Source: Clostridia bacterium (lineage in GTDB: Bacteria > Bacillota > Clostridia > Oscillospirales > Oscillospiraceae). From it: 37,152 nucleotides of DNA. The position numbers and the translations under genes were made by a program. Shown piece by piece: positions 13,883-22,269 of this stretch (position 1 is its first letter; each line of letters begins with the position of its first letter). The DNA is taken from NCBI GenBank assembly GCA_021153265.1, contig JAGKTU010000008.1, positions 1 through 37,152 on the forward strand, written 5' to 3'. The notes beneath the pieces are model-generated. The model was given only the letters and a program-made list of their open reading frames with translations. It did no database searches and was not told the origin of the DNA.

Positions 13883-14941
13883 ATGCTGAATAAATTACAA
13901 GCCGTCGCCAATCGGTTTGAAGAGCTTTGCGCCAAGTCCGAGCAGGCAGACTTTTACGCCGACCCCAAAAAAGCGGCCAAACTGCTTCGTGAAAAGAACG
14001 ACTTAGAGCCCATCGTGGAGGCGTTCCACGCCTACAACCGCGCCCAGCAGAATATGTTGGATGCCCAGGAACTGATGACCGATCCGGAAATGCGGGAGAT
14101 GTGCCAGGAGGAGTTCCTGTCTGCCAAGGCTGAGAAGGAACGGCTCTACGACGAACTTCAGATCCTGCTGCTGCCCAAAGACCCCAACGACGAAAAAAAT
14201 GTCATCGTAGAAATTCGGGGCGGTGTCGGCGGCGAGGAAAGTGCCCTGTTTGCCCACAGTTTGTTCCGGATGTATTCCATGTACGCCGCCAAGATGGGCT
14301 GGGCCATCGAGCTGATGAACTACAATGAAACAGAGCTGGGCGGTGTCAAGGAAGCGGACTTCGTCATCAATGGCCGGGGCGCCTATTCCCGGATGAAGTA
14401 CGAATCCGGTGTCCACCGTGTCCAGCGTGTGCCGGAGACCGAATCCGGCGGCCGCGTCCACACCTCCACCGCAACCGTTGCCGTCCTGCCCGAAATGGAA
14501 GAGGTGGACGTGCAGATCAACCCGGCTGACATCGAGATGCAGGTCTACCGCGCCTCCGGCGCCGGCGGCCAGCACGTCAACAAAACCTCCTCCGCCGTCC
14601 GGCTGATCCACAAGCCTTCCGGCATTGTTGTCGCCTGTCAGGAGGAGCGCAGCCAGCTGCAGAACCGGGAAAAATGTATGCGGATGCTGGCCAGCAAGCT
14701 CTATGAGATCGAGCAGGAGAAGCTTTCCTCCGAAGTGACCGGCATGCGCCGCTCTCAGGTTGGCACCGGCATGCGCAACGAGCGCATCCGCACCTATAAT
14801 TTCCCTCAGGGCAGAGTCACCGACCACCGGGTGGGACTGACCCTTTACAAAATCGATGCCGTCATGGACGGCGATCTGGATGAGATCATCAATGCCCTTG
14901 CCACCGCCGATCAGGCCGAAAAGCTGAAGAATGCCCAATAA
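13883..14941 (+). CDS. prfA: Peptide chain release factor 1
   Basis: 352 aa, normal length. Recognises UAA and UAG stop codons in the ribosomal A site and triggers peptidyl-tRNA hydrolysis. The GGQ motif is at 228-230 (GAGGQHVNKT). The codon-recognition tripeptide reads PET (184-186) where PAT or PVT is usual. The family block RGGVGGEE is at 112-119. AGGAGC precedes the ATG. The TAA stop (14939-14941) touches the first base of repeat copy B, so whatever placed the repeat left the gene intact. In relatives prfA often sits near other translation genes; here the DUF559 unit separates it from tsaE. Confidence 0.97.
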   Translation: MLNKLQAVANRFEELCAKSEQADFYADPKKAAKLLREKNDLEPIVEAFHAYNRAQQNMLDAQELMTDPEMREMCQEEFLSAKAEKERLYDELQILLLPKDPNDEKNVIVEIRGGVGGEESALFAHSLFRMYSMYAAKMGWAIELMNYNETELGGVKEADFVINGRGAYSRMKYESGVHRVQRVPETESGGRVHTSTATVAVLPEMEEVDVQINPADIEMQVYRASGAGGQHVNKTSSAVRLIHKPSGIVVACQEERSQLQNREKCMRMLASKLYEIEQEKLSSEVTGMRRSQVGTGMRNERIRTYNFPQGRVTDHRVGLTLYKIDAVMDGDLDEIINALATADQAEKLKNAQ

Positions 14942-14991
14942 AAGCCTTCTCCCGGGAGAAGGTGGCAGCCCGAAGGGCTGACGGATGAGGG
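14941..14991 (-). repeat. Structured dispersed repeat, copy B (left inverted repeat of the DUF559 unit)
   Basis: Inverted relative to copies A and C. It forms the hairpins CCTTCTCCC/GGGAGAAGG (14945-14962) and CAGCCC/GGGCTG (14966-14971 with 14975-14980). Compared with copies A, C and D the stems differ by paired changes (CACGGC/GCCGTG there), while the flanks AAAGCCTTC, GGTGGCA and GACGGATGAGGG are kept. Confidence 0.88.
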
Positions 14992-14996
14992 AGAAT

Positions 14997-15350
14997 ATGG
15001 AGCAAGAAATATTACGCCGCAATTCGCAGTCGCTGCGCAAAAATATGACAAAGGAAGAACGTCGCCTTTGGTACGATTTTCTGAAAGTCTACCCTGTGCA
15101 GTTCAAACGACAGTATCCGGTTGGATGCTACATTGTTGATTTTTACTGTTTCCGTGCTAAGCTGGTGCTTGAGCTGGACGGCTCCCAACATTGTGAAGCA
15201 TCTGCTGTAGAATATGATCACAAACGCACGGCCTTCCTGCGCCAACAGGGGCTGCTTGTGTTACGTTTTTCAAACCGGGACATAATGGAGCGATTTCGCT
15301 CTGTTTGCGAAACAATCGACACAACGGTGAGGGGCCGGTTATCTGGCTGA
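14997..15350 (+). CDS. DUF559 domain protein, Vsr-like endonuclease fold
   Basis: 117 aa, the full length of this small family. It is related to very-short-patch-repair and other PD-(D/E)xK nucleases. Visible motifs are LRKNMTKEERRLWY (13-26), FKRQYPVGCYIVDFYC (36-51, candidate active-site Asp48), LVLELDGSQH (56-65, Glu59 and Asp61) and VLRFSN (88-93). Biochemical activity is not established for the family. The ATG at 14997 is favoured over one at 14985 because AGGGAG, supplied by the end of repeat copy B, precedes it; the earlier ATG is part of the repeat. Its tight bracketing by inverted repeats suggests it moves with them or acts on them. Confidence 0.85.
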   Translation: MEQEILRRNSQSLRKNMTKEERRLWYDFLKVYPVQFKRQYPVGCYIVDFYCFRAKLVLELDGSQHCEASAVEYDHKRTAFLRQQGLLVLRFSNRDIMERFRSVCETIDTTVRGRLSG

Positions 15351-15402
15351 CCCTCATCCGTCACGGCTTGCGCCGTGCCACCTTCCCCCAGGGGAAGGCT
15401 TT
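15351..15402 (+). repeat. Structured dispersed repeat, copy C (right inverted repeat of the DUF559 unit)
   Basis: The 52-bp core is identical to 104-155 and to the reverse complement of 37071-37122. It contains both hairpins. It starts at the base after the DUF559 stop codon and ends 28 bp before tsaE. The long flanks shared by copies A and D are missing here. Confidence 0.92.
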
Positions 15403-15430
15403 ATCTGCGCAATCGAAGAGAGGATACATT

Positions 15431-15868
15431 ATGGAATTCATCACCAACTCCCCGGCGGAGACTGAGTCCATCGGCGTTGCCTTGGGTCAACGCCTGAAGC
15501 CCGGCACCGTCATCGCCTACCGGGGCGACCTTGGCGCGGGCAAAACCGCCTTCACCCGGGGACTTGCCCGAGGCTTAGGCTGCCGGGAGATCGTCACCAG
15601 CCCCACTTACACCATCGTAAACGAATATTTGGGTGGCCGTATCCCGCTGTTTCACTTCGATATGTACCGCCTGCGCTCCTCCGATGACCTGTGGGACATC
15701 GGCTGGGATGACTATCTGGAGCGGGGCGGCGTCTGCGCCGTGGAGTGGAGCGAAAATGTGGATGACGCCATGGAAGACCCCATCATCATCACCATCGAAA
15801 AGACGGGAGAAGAATCCCGGCGCATCACCATCGAAGGAGGGGAAGAGTTTGCTGATCTTAGCCTTTGA
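15431..15868 (+). CDS. tsaE: tRNA threonylcarbamoyladenosine biosynthesis ATPase TsaE
   Basis: 145 aa. The ATPase of the TsaBDE complex that makes t6A37 in ANN-reading tRNAs. Walker A GDLGAGKT is at 32-39. The conserved SPTYTIVNEY block and FHFDMYRL follow, and AVEWSE is the third family motif. The ATG at 15431 has a modest AGAGGA ribosome binding site; an in-frame extension upstream would cross repeat copy C. It overlaps tsaB by 20 bp. tsaD is not in the window. MtaB, encoded at 6428-7720, acts on the product of this pathway. Confidence 0.96.
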   Translation: MEFITNSPAETESIGVALGQRLKPGTVIAYRGDLGAGKTAFTRGLARGLGCREIVTSPTYTIVNEYLGGRIPLFHFDMYRLRSSDDLWDIGWDDYLERGGVCAVEWSENVDDAMEDPIIITIEKTGEESRRITIEGGEEFADLSL

Positions 15869-16556
15869 AACCAGCGCGAAAGCCGCCTCGGTGGCGCTGA
15901 CGCAGGACGGTAATCTGTTGGGCGAAAGCTACCAGAACACCGGTCTGACCCACAGCCAGACCCTGATGGTCATGGCCGAGGATCTATTGAAACAATGCTC
16001 CAAAACCGTTTCGGATCTGGATGCGGTGGCCGTTGCAGAAGGCCCCGGCTCTTTCACCGGCGTACGCATCGGCGTAGCCGCCGCCAAGGGTCTGGCTTGG
16101 GGCGCAGAACTGCCCTGCTACGGTGTGTCCACCCTGGAAGCCATGGCGGTGAGCCTTGGCGTTTATGAGGGCTACGTCTGCCCCTGCATGGATGCCAGAA
16201 GAAATCAGGTCTACAATGCTCTGTTTTATGTAAACCAAGGTAAGCTGGAACGCCTCCGGGAAGATCGGGCCATCGCCCTCGCGGACTTAAAGACCGAGCT
16301 GGAACAGCTGAACGCCCCCATCTATCTGGTTGGCGACGGCAGCCGACTGACCCACAAGACCCTGTCCGCTGAGATTCCCAATCTGATCCTGCCCCCAGAG
16401 CATCGCCTTCACCAGAGGGCCGTGGGCGTGGCAATTCTTGCGGACGCCAAAGCCGCCGCCGGCGAATCCGGCGATGGCGCCGCCCTGACCCCCAATTACC
16501 TGCGCTTGAGTCAGGCCGAGCGGGAACGGGCCGAAAAAATGCAGAAATTACAATAA
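15849..16556 (+). CDS. tsaB: tRNA threonylcarbamoyladenosine biosynthesis protein TsaB
   Basis: 235 aa. The non-catalytic ASKHA-fold partner that holds TsaD and TsaE. The N-terminus MLILAFETSAKAASVAL and the family hallmark GPGSFTGVRIG (65-75) identify it. The start is the TTG at 15849, with AAGGAGGGG at 15834-15842 ideally placed; other in-frame starts would lie deep inside tsaE. The 20-bp overlap with tsaE implies translational coupling. The C-terminus is poorly conserved, as usual. Confidence 0.95.
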   Translation: MLILAFETSAKAASVALTQDGNLLGESYQNTGLTHSQTLMVMAEDLLKQCSKTVSDLDAVAVAEGPGSFTGVRIGVAAAKGLAWGAELPCYGVSTLEAMAVSLGVYEGYVCPCMDARRNQVYNALFYVNQGKLERLREDRAIALADLKTELEQLNAPIYLVGDGSRLTHKTLSAEIPNLILPPEHRLHQRAVGVAILADAKAAAGESGDGAALTPNYLRLSQAERERAEKMQKLQ

Positions 16557-16577
16557 AATATAAGGAGATAGATAAAA

Positions 16578-17207
16578 ATGGCAAACGTACATGTACTGGA
16601 TCATCCCCTCATTCACCACAAGCTGGCAGTCCTGCGCAACAAGGAGACCCCCGTCAAGGAGTTCCGTGAGCTGGTCAGCGAGATCGCCGGCCTGATGTGC
16701 TACGAGGCCACCCGGAATCTGCCTACCCAGGAGGTTATGGTAGAGACCCCCATCACCACTGCCAAGTGCCGGATGCTGGCCGGTAAGAAACTGGCCATCG
16801 TCCCTGTCCTGCGCGCAGGTCTGGGTATGGTGGACTCCATGGTGGACTTGATCCCCAGCGCAAAGATCGGCCACATCGGTCTGTACCGCGACCCCGAGAC
16901 CCACATGCCCGTGGAATACTACTGCAAGCTGCCCGAGGATATCGGCAACCGTGTGGTTTTCGTGGTTGACCCCATGCTGGCCACCGGCGGCAGCGCTGTG
17001 GCCGCCATCGACTTCCTGAAGAAGCACGGTTGCAAGAACATCATCATGATGAACATCATCGGCTGCCCCGAGGGCATCAAGACCGTCACCGAGGCACACC
17101 CCGATGTGGAGCTGTATCTGGCTGCCTGCGACGAGAAGCTCAATGAGCATGCCTACATCGTCCCCGGTCTGGGCGACGCCGGCGACCGTATCTTCGGCAC
17201 AAAGTAA
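16578..17207 (+). CDS. upp: Uracil phosphoribosyltransferase
   Basis: 209 aa, normal length. Converts uracil and PRPP to UMP in the cytosol. The PRPP loop VDPMLATGGSA is at about 130-140, and the uracil-binding C-terminal block YIVPGLGDAGDR is present. AAGGAGA precedes the ATG. It lies 21 bp after tsaB and ends at its own terminator. It would recapture uracil released by pyrimidine nucleoside breakdown, linking it to the salvage block on the other strand. Confidence 0.98.
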   Translation: MANVHVLDHPLIHHKLAVLRNKETPVKEFRELVSEIAGLMCYEATRNLPTQEVMVETPITTAKCRMLAGKKLAIVPVLRAGLGMVDSMVDLIPSAKIGHIGLYRDPETHMPVEYYCKLPEDIGNRVVFVVDPMLATGGSAVAAIDFLKKHGCKNIIMMNIIGCPEGIKTVTEAHPDVELYLAACDEKLNEHAYIVPGLGDAGDRIFGTK

Positions 17208-17213
17208 ATGCAA

Positions 17214-17248
17214 ACTCCTCGCGTGTATTACACGCGAGGAGTCCTTTT
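17214..17248 (+). terminator. Rho-independent terminator of upp
   Basis: A perfect 12-bp stem ACTCCTCGCGTG/CACGCGAGGAGT (17214-17225 with 17231-17242, loop TATTA) is followed by CCTTTT. It lies between convergent genes; the U-tract favours the plus strand. Confidence 0.88.
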
Positions 17249-17259
17249 ATATTGGGACA

Positions 17260-18168
17260 TTACAGCAAAACCAGCAAAAGGGTCACAATGATCACGATGC
17301 TTATGATGATGGAAATGGAATTGATGGCGCTGGACAGACCCACATCTCCCTTAAGTTCGGCGGTGAACACCGGCACGGCTGTGCCGATGGGACTGAAGGC
17401 CAAAATCACCAGCGCATTGCGAATTTCCGGCGCAAAGGGGAGCAGATAATAAAAGCCCAGCGCAAGGACTGCCGCAACTGCATAACGGACACCCAAAATG
17501 CGCACGATCGCACCGGTCTGACTCTTGTCCCCGGAGAGCTTGAATCCAACACCGATCATCAGCATAGCAAGAAATGCGTTTCCATCGGCCACGATCCGGG
17601 CGAAGGTAAGGATCCCCTTGGGCGGTGACAGCTTCAGCAGATTCAATGTCACCATAGTCAGGTGGGCAAGAAAGGGGACGGAAGCCGCAAGGGCCTTGAA
17701 GATGCGCCGGCAGTCAAACCCCTTGCCCTCCTTAACGGAAGCGGCCACGCCGTAGGCGCCGCCCAGACAGATGAAGGCATTGCCCATGTCAAATAAACTG
17801 GTGGTGACCACGCCCAGAGGACCGAAAAAGCTCTGGGTAAAGGGCATGGCAAAGGTGCCGATATTATAGCCGGGGGTATTCAGTATGGCAAAGGCCTGCT
17901 GTTCCTTGCCGCGCTTGCGATGGAGCAGGCTTCCCAGCACCATATACAGCACGCCGGCGCCGAAACCCAGCCCCACGATCACCAGCATGGACAGGTCGAT
18001 GGCCCTTCCGGCAGAACTGGCGATGATGGCGCAGGGCAGTGTGATGCGGATGACGATTTTGCTGAGTACGCCGAATGCCTCCGGCCCGAAGAAACCGGTT
18101 TTGCGCAGGGTATAGCCCAGCAGGATGATGGCGATATAGCAGGCCGCCTTGATGAGGATGTCTTGCAT
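17260..18168 (-). CDS. AEC-family (auxin efflux carrier-like) transporter
   Basis: 302 aa, about ten membrane helices in two sets of five separated by a short loop near residues 145-155. The family is recognised by the N-terminal LLGYTLRKTGFFGPEAFGVLSKIVIRITLP and the NTPGYNIGTFAMPF block. In bacteria, members carry organic acids such as malate or related anions; the substrate here is unknown. AGGAGG precedes the ATG at 18168. It appears to be monocistronic, and the terminator at 18246-18278 separates it from the nucleoside transporter genes. Confidence 0.9.
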   Translation of the reverse strand: MQDILIKAACYIAIILLGYTLRKTGFFGPEAFGVLSKIVIRITLPCAIIASSAGRAIDLSMLVIVGLGFGAGVLYMVLGSLLHRKRGKEQQAFAILNTPGYNIGTFAMPFTQSFFGPLGVVTTSLFDMGNAFICLGGAYGVAASVKEGKGFDCRRIFKALAASVPFLAHLTMVTLNLLKLSPPKGILTFARIVADGNAFLAMLMIGVGFKLSGDKSQTGAIVRILGVRYAVAAVLALGFYYLLPFAPEIRNALVILAFSPIGTAVPVFTAELKGDVGLSSAINSISIIISIVIIVTLLLVLL

Positions 18169-18241
18169 GGAATGCCTCCTTTCCTGCTGGTAACGTTATC
18201 ACAAAATGGCGCAAAATACAACAGAAAATCCGGAATTGGTC

Positions 18242-18278
18242 ATAAAAACAGGCCTCCGCATGATGTGGAGGCCTGTTT
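18242..18278 (-). terminator. Rho-independent terminator of the nucleoside transporter operon
   Basis: A 12-bp stem (18246-18257 with 18267-18278), extended by weaker pairs in the loop, leads on the minus strand into a U-rich stretch. It follows the stop codon at 18290. Confidence 0.82.
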
Positions 18279-18289
18279 CGATGCATTTT

Positions 18290-19321
18290 TTAGCGGCTGC
18301 CCTTGTCGTAGGGGATGCCCTCGGCCTTAGGAGCCCGGGACTTCTTGGAGGTGAAGGCCAGAACCACAAGGGTTACGAGGTAGGGAAGCATCCGGTACAG
18401 GTTGGAGCTGATGCCGATCTCTGCCAGCATATACACGCCGTCGCCGTTGATATCCAGAGTGGTGTATGCCGCGGCGATGCACTTGAAGACGCCAAACAGC
18501 AGCGATGCCATGGCGATATTCAGAGGCTTCCAGTTACCGAAGATCATAACTGCCAGAGCCAGGAAGCCGAAGCCTGCCACATCGCCGTTGGCGGTGCAGT
18601 TGGCGGTGGTCAGAGAGTAGACAAAGCCGCCCAGACCTGCCAGCGCACCGGAGATGGTGGTGCCGGCGTATCGCATATGGTAGACATTGATGCCAAGGCT
18701 GTCCGCAGCCTGGGGATTTTCGCCGCAGGCACGGAGCCGCAAGCCGAACCGGGTCTTATACAGCACGATGGACAGGACAATGAAGATGATGACGCACAGG
18801 TAGGTGGCCAGATACACCTTATTCAGGAAGGTCTCGCCCAGGAAACCAAGATCGGTGTTCCGGTCGATGCCCAAAGTGCTCTTCTTGATCATGAACCAGG
18901 AAGCTGCGTCGCCAGTGGTCATACGCAGAGTATTCTGGTTGGCGATCATACGGACCAGGAACAGAACCAGGGCGGGCGCCAGCAGGTTCAGCGCCGTGCC
19001 GCCGATGGTCTGGTCTGCCTTCAGGTTGATAGAGGCGAAGGACAGCAGTAGGGAGAACACCGCGCCCAGAATGGCTGCAACTACCATGGCTGCCAGAGCC
19101 AGAAGCTGCAGAGTCATCCAGTCGCCGGTACGGGAAGCGATAATAAACACATCCACTTCCTGCATCATCTGGACGAACCAGACACCTACAAATGCGCCGA
19201 AGATCATGATACCTTCCAGAGCCAGGTTGATGATACCGCTGCGCTCAGCGAAGACGCCTGCCAGGGCCACGATCATCAGAGGAACCGCGTACAGAAGGGT
19301 CTGTTGGATCAAAAACGTCAT
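18290..19321 (-). CDS. Nucleoside ABC transporter permease (NupQ/YufQ-like)
   Basis: 343 aa. One of the two membrane subunits of a BmpA-type nucleoside importer. About eight to ten helices are visible; the family start FAERSGIINLALEGIMIFGAF and the cytoplasmic coupling block RLRACGENPQAADSLGINV (near 208-226) identify it. The ATG overlaps the stop of the partner permease (ATGA, 19318-19321). It is the last gene of the operon. Relatives in Bacillus subtilis (NupNOPQ) carry guanosine and other nucleosides. Confidence 0.93.
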   Translation of the reverse strand: MTFLIQQTLLYAVPLMIVALAGVFAERSGIINLALEGIMIFGAFVGVWFVQMMQEVDVFIIASRTGDWMTLQLLALAAMVVAAILGAVFSLLLSFASINLKADQTIGGTALNLLAPALVLFLVRMIANQNTLRMTTGDAASWFMIKKSTLGIDRNTDLGFLGETFLNKVYLATYLCVIIFIVLSIVLYKTRFGLRLRACGENPQAADSLGINVYHMRYAGTTISGALAGLGGFVYSLTTANCTANGDVAGFGFLALAVMIFGNWKPLNIAMASLLFGVFKCIAAAYTTLDINGDGVYMLAEIGISSNLYRMLPYLVTLVVLAFTSKKSRAPKAEGIPYDKGSR

Positions 19322-20610
19322 GCGTCCTCGCCTCCTTTCTCAGTTTCTGCTTCCGCAGTTGGCTTTTCCTCGGTCTTGACGAGCTCGGCGTTGGCGTTGG
19401 TCTTGCCGGCCTTGCTCTTGCCGGAGAGCTTCGTGCGGATCAGCAGGGAGAATGCGCTGAGGTAGACGATGACCGCAATGATCACGTCGGTGATATACTC
19501 GTTATAGGCGGTGAAGCCAGTGAGCTGCTGGCCAACGATGTTCAGCATGGCCATGAACAGAGCGGAGAAGACTACGCCGATGGGGTTGTTGACTGCCAGC
19601 AGGGCCACGGGGATGCCGTTGAAGCCGGCGGCAGGCAGGCTCTGGTAGGTGGACCAGAAGAACTCGGTATTGCCGGAGAGCCAGTACAGGGCTGCGCCCG
19701 CGCCGGACAGGCCGCCGGCGATGGCCATAGACAGGACGATGTTGCGCTTGTCCCGGATGCCGGCGTAACGGGCGGCATGGCGATTGGCGCCGCAGGCCTT
19801 CAGTTCGTAGCCCAGAGTGGTCTTGCTCATGAGGATGGCCACGCCGATGGCGATGACGATGGCGATGAGGATGCCGCCGTTGACCTGGGAGCCGGGGAAG
19901 ATCTTGTCCAGACCCATCTTGGCGGTGGCAACACCGTTGCCTTCCACATAGGTCCATGCGCCGTCCACCTGAGTCAGGCCGTAGGTGGTCTTGTAGATAT
20001 AGCCTGCCTTGGTGCCCTCCACAATATTCTTCATATTGCTCTCTTCAAAGACCCAGGTGACCACATTGGCCGCCAGCCAGTTGGTCATGATGCAGGCAAG
20101 GACTTCGTTGATATTCAAAAATGCCTTCAGAGCACCGGGGATCGCGCCCCACAGTGCGCCGGCCGCACAGCCGGCCAGGAAGGCCAGCAGCCAGACAAAG
20201 AACACAGGCATGGTGCCATAGGGGATGGACAGAGCCACCACCAGAGTCGCCATGGTGCCCATGAGGTACTGGCCGGGTGCGCCAATGTTGAACAGACCGG
20301 TCTTATTGGCCACGGCAACGGACAGACCGGTGAGGATCAGAGGCGTTGCACGGAAGAGCATATTGCCCAGCGCACGGGCGTTGAAGCCCCAGCTCAATTC
20401 GCCGGTGGCCGCGCGGCCGGTGGAGAGGATGCCGGCGAAAATCAGACGGACGCCGTCCCAGATGCCGGACGCGCCGATATTGGGCTTGGACAGACCCACC
20501 AGAACCACCACGATGGCGCCCACAACCAGACCTGCCAGAATGGAGATCAGGGACGCCAGCACTTTTTTGGTGCTGTCCTTACGATACAGATCTAAAAGGG
20601 TGTTCTTCAC
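19318..20610 (-). CDS. Nucleoside ABC transporter permease (NupP/YufP-like)
   Basis: 430 aa. The larger membrane subunit. The block NKTGLFNIGAPGQYLMG (near 107-123) and the coupling helix YELKACGANRHAARYAGI are typical. About ten helices fill residues 15-390; the last 40 residues are charged (Lys, Glu, Ala) and probably cytosolic. The start is GTG at 20610, with AGGAGG upstream, and it overlaps the ATPase stop (GTGA). Both overlaps in this operon imply coupled translation and fixed stoichiometry. Confidence 0.93.
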   Translation of the reverse strand: MKNTLLDLYRKDSTKKVLASLISILAGLVVGAIVVVLVGLSKPNIGASGIWDGVRLIFAGILSTGRAATGELSWGFNARALGNMLFRATPLILTGLSVAVANKTGLFNIGAPGQYLMGTMATLVVALSIPYGTMPVFFVWLLAFLAGCAAGALWGAIPGALKAFLNINEVLACIMTNWLAANVVTWVFEESNMKNIVEGTKAGYIYKTTYGLTQVDGAWTYVEGNGVATAKMGLDKIFPGSQVNGGILIAIVIAIGVAILMSKTTLGYELKACGANRHAARYAGIRDKRNIVLSMAIAGGLSGAGAALYWLSGNTEFFWSTYQSLPAAGFNGIPVALLAVNNPIGVVFSALFMAMLNIVGQQLTGFTAYNEYITDVIIAVIVYLSAFSLLIRTKLSGKSKAGKTNANAELVKTEEKPTAEAETEKGGEDA

Positions 20611-22151
20611 GCCTGCTCTCCTCCTTTCGTATTGCGCTTGGCGCCTGCCATATACAGGCCCAGCTCTTGAACCGTGGTCTGCTTGGGATCCAGCTCGCCC
20701 ACGATTTCACCTTCGTACATAACCAGAATCCGGTCGGACAGGTTCATAACCTCATCCAGTTCCAGAGAAACCAGCAGAACCGCCTTGCCGGCGTCACGCT
20801 GGCTGACCAGCTGGCTGTGGATATACTCGATGGCACCCACGTCCAGACCACGGGTGGGCTGAACAGCGATGAGCAGGGGATTCTCCCGGTCCACTTCACG
20901 ACCGATGATGGCCTTCTGCTGATTGCCGCCGGACATGCTGCGGCTGAGGGTGACAGGTCCCTGGCCGCTTCGGACGTCGTACTGGCCGATGATCTTCTCG
21001 GCGTACTCCCGGACGGCGGCCTTTTTGATGAAGCCGAACTTCTGGAAAGCAGGCTCCCGGTAGCGCTGGAGGACGATGTTGTTCTCCAGGGTGTCGTCCA
21101 GAACCAGGCCGTGCTTGTGACGGTCCTCGGGGATATGGCTCAGGCCCGCTGCGTTTCGCTTGGAGATGCTGGCCTTGGAGATATCCGTGCCGTTGAGGGT
21201 GATCTTACCCCGGCTGGTCTTCTCAAGACCCGTAATGCCGTAGACCAGTTCGCTCTGGCCATTGCCGTCGATACCGGCGATACAGACGATCTCGCCTGCC
21301 CGGACATCAAAGGAGACGTTCTTGACCGCATCCTTCTTGCTGGACTTGGAGGGGATGGTCAGACCCTGAACGGAGAGAATGGTCTCACCAGGCTTAGCCT
21401 CGTCCTTCTGGACCTGAAGCTGAACGGGACGGCCGACCATCATGTTGGACAGCTCCTGCTTGTTGGTGTCCTTGACGTTGACGGTGCCCACATACTTGCC
21501 CTTGCGCAGGACGGTGCAGCGGTCTGCCACGGCCATGATCTCGTTGAGCTTGTGGGTGATGAAGAGGATGGACTTACCCTCTCTGGCGAAGCCACGCATG
21601 ATCTCCATCAGCTCGTCGATCTCCTGAGGGGTCAGGACGGCGGTGGGCTCGTCGAAGATCAGAATCTCGTTGTCACGGTAGAGCATCTTCAGGATTTCGG
21701 TACGCTGCTGCATACCAACGGTGATATCCTCCACCTTGGCATCCAGATCCACATGGAGCTTATAATTTTCAGACAGCTGCTGGACCTTCTTCCGGGCTTC
21801 TTTCTTCTGGAGGAATCCGAATTTGGTATCCTCGGCGCCCAGAATGATATTGTCCAGAACCGAGAATACATCCACCAGCTTGAAATGCTGGTGCACCATG
21901 CCGATCTTCAAGGCAGTAGCATCATTGGGGTTATTGATCTTGACAACCTCACCATTCTTGCGAATCTCGCCCTTCTCCGGCTGGTACATGCCAAACAACA
22001 CGCTCATCAGTGTGGACTTGCCCGCACCATTTTCGCCCAGCAAGGCGTGGATCTCGCCCCGGCGAAGCTGCAACGTAATATCGTCATTGGCCACAATTCC
22101 GGGGAACTCTTTTCTGATGTTGAGCATTTCAATTATGAATTCCGACTGCAT
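20607..22151 (-). CDS. Nucleoside ABC transporter ATPase, two-domain (NupO/YufO-like)
   Basis: 514 aa with two ABC domains in one chain, as in RbsA-type sugar importers. Domain 1 has a canonical Walker A GENGAGKS (39-46) and Walker B EILIFDEPTAVL. Domain 2 has a degenerate Walker A (AGIDGNGQSELV, no GKS), signature MSGGNQQK and Walker B LLIAVQPTRGLDVGA, the usual asymmetry of the family. GGAGGG lies about 9 nt before the ATG. It has its own promoter in addition to read-through past the hairpin that follows the lipoprotein gene. Confidence 0.95.
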   Translation of the reverse strand: MQSEFIIEMLNIRKEFPGIVANDDITLQLRRGEIHALLGENGAGKSTLMSVLFGMYQPEKGEIRKNGEVVKINNPNDATALKIGMVHQHFKLVDVFSVLDNIILGAEDTKFGFLQKKEARKKVQQLSENYKLHVDLDAKVEDITVGMQQRTEILKMLYRDNEILIFDEPTAVLTPQEIDELMEIMRGFAREGKSILFITHKLNEIMAVADRCTVLRKGKYVGTVNVKDTNKQELSNMMVGRPVQLQVQKDEAKPGETILSVQGLTIPSKSSKKDAVKNVSFDVRAGEIVCIAGIDGNGQSELVYGITGLEKTSRGKITLNGTDISKASISKRNAAGLSHIPEDRHKHGLVLDDTLENNIVLQRYREPAFQKFGFIKKAAVREYAEKIIGQYDVRSGQGPVTLSRSMSGGNQQKAIIGREVDRENPLLIAVQPTRGLDVGAIEYIHSQLVSQRDAGKAVLLVSLELDEVMNLSDRILVMYEGEIVGELDPKQTTVQELGLYMAGAKRNTKGGEQA

Positions 22152-22198
22152 AATGAATTGCCCTCCTTCCCTATTTTTCCGTATACATGGATGGAGTT

Positions 22199-22227
22199 AT
22201 TATAGTATGAATTCGTCAAAAAATCAA
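22199..22227 (-). promoter_or_regulatory. Internal promoter for the ATPase-permease genes
   Basis: Minus strand TTGATT (22222-22227), 17 bp, perfect TATAAT (22199-22204), about 48 nt before the ATPase start. Confidence 0.78.
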
Positions 22228-22269
22228 GAAATATTCACAAAACACAGTTTCCATTGTTCATTATCCCCA

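Larger units (their letters stand above)
14941..15402. mobile_element. Candidate 462-bp unit: DUF559 gene between inverted structured repeats
   Basis: Copy B (14941-14991) and copy C (15351-15402) face each other and bracket one nuclease-like gene. The gene fills the interior: its start lies 5 bp inside the left repeat and its stop codon ends at 15350, directly against the right repeat. The unit sits between prfA and tsaE without damaging either. No target-site duplication is evident. Mobility is inferred, not shown. Confidence 0.55.

Noticed and set aside
20667..22205. Long open frame on the plus strand opposite the nucleoside ATPase gene
   Set aside because: It is the antisense shadow of a GC-rich gene with clear ABC motifs; the predicted product has no recognisable domain and no ribosome binding site.
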